NCBI RefSeq assembly: GCF_024346755.1
Contig: NZ_AP024862.1
Location: forward strand, 744,001 to 808,000
DNA length: 64,000 nucleotides
Direction: 5' to 3'
Source of the DNA: Vibrio aerogenes
GTDB lineage: Bacteria > Pseudomonadota > Gammaproteobacteria > Enterobacterales > Vibrionaceae
Position numbers and translations under genes: made by a program. Below are positions 61,522-64,000 of this stretch, in pieces. Below the pieces are notes generated by a model, which worked only from the letters and a program-made list of their open reading frames with translations, ran no database searches and was not told the origin of the DNA. Position 1 is the first letter of the stretch; the number at the start of each line of letters is the position of its first letter.

Positions 61522-63597
61522 TTATTTCTGTGTTTCTCCGGATAATATTTTCACTTCGTAAGGCTGAAGTATTAGTTTTTTACTTATTATTTCCTCCTGA
61601 TTGATTAAATTAAACATATCTTTGTCGGGAAGTATTAATTCGATCTGTGTCGTCAGAAAATTCATGATAAAAATAAATTGTTGCTCATCATTCTGCCGGG
61701 TGGTCACTGAAACCCCGTAAGGTATATCCTGAATCACTGTTTTTAAACCATGTGCTCTGGTTAATTGCTGATAAAACTGGCGATGAAAACCGGGGTCATT
61801 CCGGGACGCAATATAGTATGCCGCTCCCCGGCCATAATGATGACAGGTTAATGCAGGTGTACCGGCAAATAAATCATCCGTGTAATGCGCCAGAACCTGT
61901 GCAGATTCAGCATGAATATGCTCACACAAATGCTTTGCCTGAAAGCGACCGGACATCCCCAATGTATTCTCTGCGGCGATTTCCAGCGTGACGCGCTCAT
62001 GATCGTACAAAGAGTCGATTTCTTCGGCCCAGATCCCCAGTGTACGGCGCAACGGACTGTTCTCTCCGCCGGGAAAACCACCCAGAAAACAGAGGTCACT
62101 TTCATTGACAATACCACTCCAGTAGGTTGCAACTAATACACCGCCCGCTTCAACAAACTGTTCCAGACGCTCCGCAACACCAGGCTTAATCATGTACAAC
62201 ATCGGCGCAATCACCACTTTATACGGCGTAAAATCACATAACTGTTCTATGATGTCGCAGTTGATCCCCTGTTCCCAGAAACCACGATAATGATCCGCGA
62301 CGGTCTGCTCATAAAACAGGCCTTCATTACGCGGGCCGGAGGCATCATCCATTGCCCAGCGGCTTTCCCAGTCAAAAATAATCGCGACTTCTGAAACGGT
62401 CCGGCTACCGCAGGCCGCAGAAATATTCTCCAGCATCTGACCAACCTGCGTGACCTCGCGGCCGGTACGGGTATCCGCATGACCCACATGATCAATCACA
62501 GCACCGTGAAACTTCTCAACCGATCCCCGGCTTTTACGCCACTGGAAGTATTGTACAGAGTCCGAGCCATGCGCCACGGCCTGCATTGAGGACAACAAAT
62601 GCATCCCGTCTTTCTTCAGCTTGGTAATCGGCTGCCAGTTCGTCTGACTGGGTGTGGATTCCATTAACAAAAAAGGCTTTTGCTTGAGCGTTCGCATTAA
62701 ATCGTGATACATCGCGATATAACACGCCAGACCGGTTTCATCGTCGTCACGGTGCCATAATGGGTAGTTATCCCAGGAAACAATGTCAACCGCTTCACTC
62801 AGCTTCCAGTAGTTGTAGTCATAGAAGTATTCCATGAAATTCGCAATCACCGGTAAGTCAGGATTTTCAGCTTTTAACGGCCGGACTTCCTGGCGACAAA
62901 AGTCCGCGACTCTGTCGGTCCGGTAGCGTTTCCAGTCAAGTTTCAGTCCATGAATTGAATTTTCACCGACCGGCGACGGTGACTCAATCTGAGACCAGTC
63001 TGTAAATGTATGACTCCAGAATGCCGTCCACCACTCTGCATTCAGTTTTTCCAGAGTTCCATAATGTGCTTTCAGCCACTCCCTGAACCCTTGCTGACAA
63101 TGTTCACAATGGCATTCACCGCCATATTCATTGGAAATATGCCAGCCAATCACAGCCGGATGATGGCTGTAGCGCTCTGCCAGTTTTGTATTGATGACCG
63201 TCACTTTTTCCCGGTATTCCGGCGAACTGTAACAGTGGTTGTGCCGCTCTCCGTGTCGCTGCTTCACCCGGTTTTCATCGACACGCAATACGCTGGGATA
63301 TCGCTGAGACAACCATGCCGGACGCGCTCCACTTGGCGTTGCCAGAAAAACAGAGATGCCATTCTCTGCCAGTCTGTCTAATACGTTATCCAGCCATTCA
63401 AACCGGAATTCGCCTTCAGAAGGCTCCAGCGCTGACCAGCTGAAAATACCGACAGACATGACATTACAATGTGTCTGTTTCATCAGCTGAATATCGGCTT
63501 CCAGAATATCCGGCCGGTCAAGCCATTGTTCAGGGTTGTAATCAGCCCCGTGAAGAAAATGATGAATATCCGGAATCATTGATGAATACTGCAACAT
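61522..63597 (-). CDS. Beta-galactosidase, GH42
   Basis: 691 residues. GH42 pattern: FLHGADYNPEQWLDRPDILEADI, VGIFSWSALEPSEGEF, ATPSGARPAWL, acid/base Glu in WHISNEYGGECHCEHC (the Cys cluster that binds zinc in this family), and nucleophile Glu in FLLMESTPSQTNW; then a trimerisation domain and a small C-terminal beta domain. No signal peptide, so it cleaves galactooligosaccharides in the cytoplasm to galactose for galKTE. Twelve bases downstream of a second GH53 gene, so they form an operon that begins beyond the window. Confidence 0.94.
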   Translation of the reverse strand: MLQYSSMIPDIHHFLHGADYNPEQWLDRPDILEADIQLMKQTHCNVMSVGIFSWSALEPSEGEFRFEWLDNVLDRLAENGISVFLATPSGARPAWLSQRYPSVLRVDENRVKQRHGERHNHCYSSPEYREKVTVINTKLAERYSHHPAVIGWHISNEYGGECHCEHCQQGFREWLKAHYGTLEKLNAEWWTAFWSHTFTDWSQIESPSPVGENSIHGLKLDWKRYRTDRVADFCRQEVRPLKAENPDLPVIANFMEYFYDYNYWKLSEAVDIVSWDNYPLWHRDDDETGLACYIAMYHDLMRTLKQKPFLLMESTPSQTNWQPITKLKKDGMHLLSSMQAVAHGSDSVQYFQWRKSRGSVEKFHGAVIDHVGHADTRTGREVTQVGQMLENISAACGSRTVSEVAIIFDWESRWAMDDASGPRNEGLFYEQTVADHYRGFWEQGINCDIIEQLCDFTPYKVVIAPMLYMIKPGVAERLEQFVEAGGVLVATYWSGIVNESDLCFLGGFPGGENSPLRRTLGIWAEEIDSLYDHERVTLEIAAENTLGMSGRFQAKHLCEHIHAESAQVLAHYTDDLFAGTPALTCHHYGRGAAYYIASRNDPGFHRQFYQQLTRAHGLKTVIQDIPYGVSVTTRQNDEQQFIFIMNFLTTQIELILPDKDMFNLINQEEIISKKLILQPYEVKILSGETQK

Positions 63598-63609
63598 GAC
63601 AAATAACCT

Positions 63610-64000
63610 TTATTTTGAATTAAATACATCGAGTGATGGCAACGACTCACCATCAAAATCAAACAGTGCTTCGTTTTCCCATGAGTTCCCTTCACCCCAA
63701 TGGTCATTGATGTAGTCCATCCCGGACTGTGTTGCCCAGGTTGCCCCGTTGACCGGCAGCCATGCGGGTTCCCAGTACACGATGCCCAGTCCCATTCTAT
63801 CGGGTATATCATTCATCATTTTCATCATGTCACTCAGATAATGCGCCTGACCTTTGACAGAGACTTCATATCCCTGAATATCCCCCTCTCCTGAATAACC
63901 ATTCGCCAGCGAATCTCCGTTTTTGGTGGTAAAGGGAAATGCAGTTTCAACCAGCAAAACAGGTTTGTGATAACGACTGATAACATCATCGATATTTGCT
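63610..64000 (-). CDS. Second GH53 endo-beta-1,4-galactanase, C-terminal part (partial)
   Basis: The gene runs off the right edge; 129 C-terminal residues are visible. LLVETAFPFTTKNGDSLANG contains the nucleophile Glu, and GIVYWEPAWLPVNGATWATQ is the conserved GH53 end (compare FYWEPEAYNWKGYTWG in the first enzyme). EGDIQGYEVSVKGQAHYLSDM indicates the longer GanB-type subgroup, different from the shorter enzyme at 58627, so this is not a simple recent duplicate. It is cotranscribed with the GH42 gene. Signal peptide and N-terminus are outside the window. Confidence 0.9.
   Translation of the reverse strand, partial: ANIDDVISRYHKPVLLVETAFPFTTKNGDSLANGYSGEGDIQGYEVSVKGQAHYLSDMMKMMNDIPDRMGLGIVYWEPAWLPVNGATWATQSGMDYINDHWGEGNSWENEALFDFDGESLPSLDVFNSK

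Noticed and set aside
58627..64000. The two GH53 genes as a recent tandem duplication.
   Set aside because: Their C-terminal regions differ in motifs and length class, so they are distinct subgroups.

Overview
The window looks like part of a Vibrio genome, most likely chromosome II near its replication terminus. Evidence: a pntA-pntB pair beside a VxrA/VxrB two-component system (the arrangement I recall from the second chromosome of V. cholerae), a DUF2861 protein, HlyU-like and ComFB-like genes, Vibrio-type palindromic repeats, and a near-canonical XerCD dif site at 25404-25431. Species cannot be fixed; a galactan-degrading environmental Vibrio fits.

Region 1 (1-13.9 kb): the right end of a nonribosomal peptide locus. 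The tail of one NRPS, ending in a condensation domain, is followed without a gap by an asparagine synthase and then by a 2479-residue NRPS with order A-T-C-A(methyltransferase)-T-E. The embedded methyltransferase looks like a protein-arginine-methyltransferase fold. A hybrid sensor kinase, a frameshifted cyclase gene and a cytochrome b561/PepSY pair follow.

Region 2 (14.04-25.43 kb): an 11.4 kb integrated tailless phage of the PM2/corticovirus type, lying between two XerCD dif-type sites. It has a repressor, a RepA-like initiator, an origin with DnaA boxes and palindromes, a packaging ATPase, a double-jelly-roll-type capsid protein, many tiny membrane proteins, a spike-like module, a lysis/muralytic module and, at the right end, an AIPR-family (abortive phage infection) gene plus a DUF3653 regulator. 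No integrase is seen, so it probably uses host XerCD. This is the most interesting part of the window.

Region 3 (25.4-40.2 kb): two orphan genes beside dif, a queuosine-precursor operon (regulator, VUT transporter, QueF), a TraF-like outer membrane protein, vxrABC, pntAB, HlyU-like and ComFB-like genes, and a diguanylate cyclase.

Region 4 (40.2-52.3 kb): an anaerobic C4-dicarboxylate block (dcuA, aspA, ansB, a HypT-like LysR regulator, a dicarboxylate symporter, frdABCD). It is bracketed by two inverted copies of a 164 bp MITE-like element. Asparagine to aspartate to fumarate to succinate, with import and exchange, would serve fumarate respiration.

Region 5 (52.5-64 kb): galR and the galETKM operon with a perfect GalR operator, next to two GH53 endo-galactanases, a LamB-type porin and a GH42 beta-galactosidase: a pathway from pectic/arabinogalactan galactan to UDP-sugars and glycolysis.
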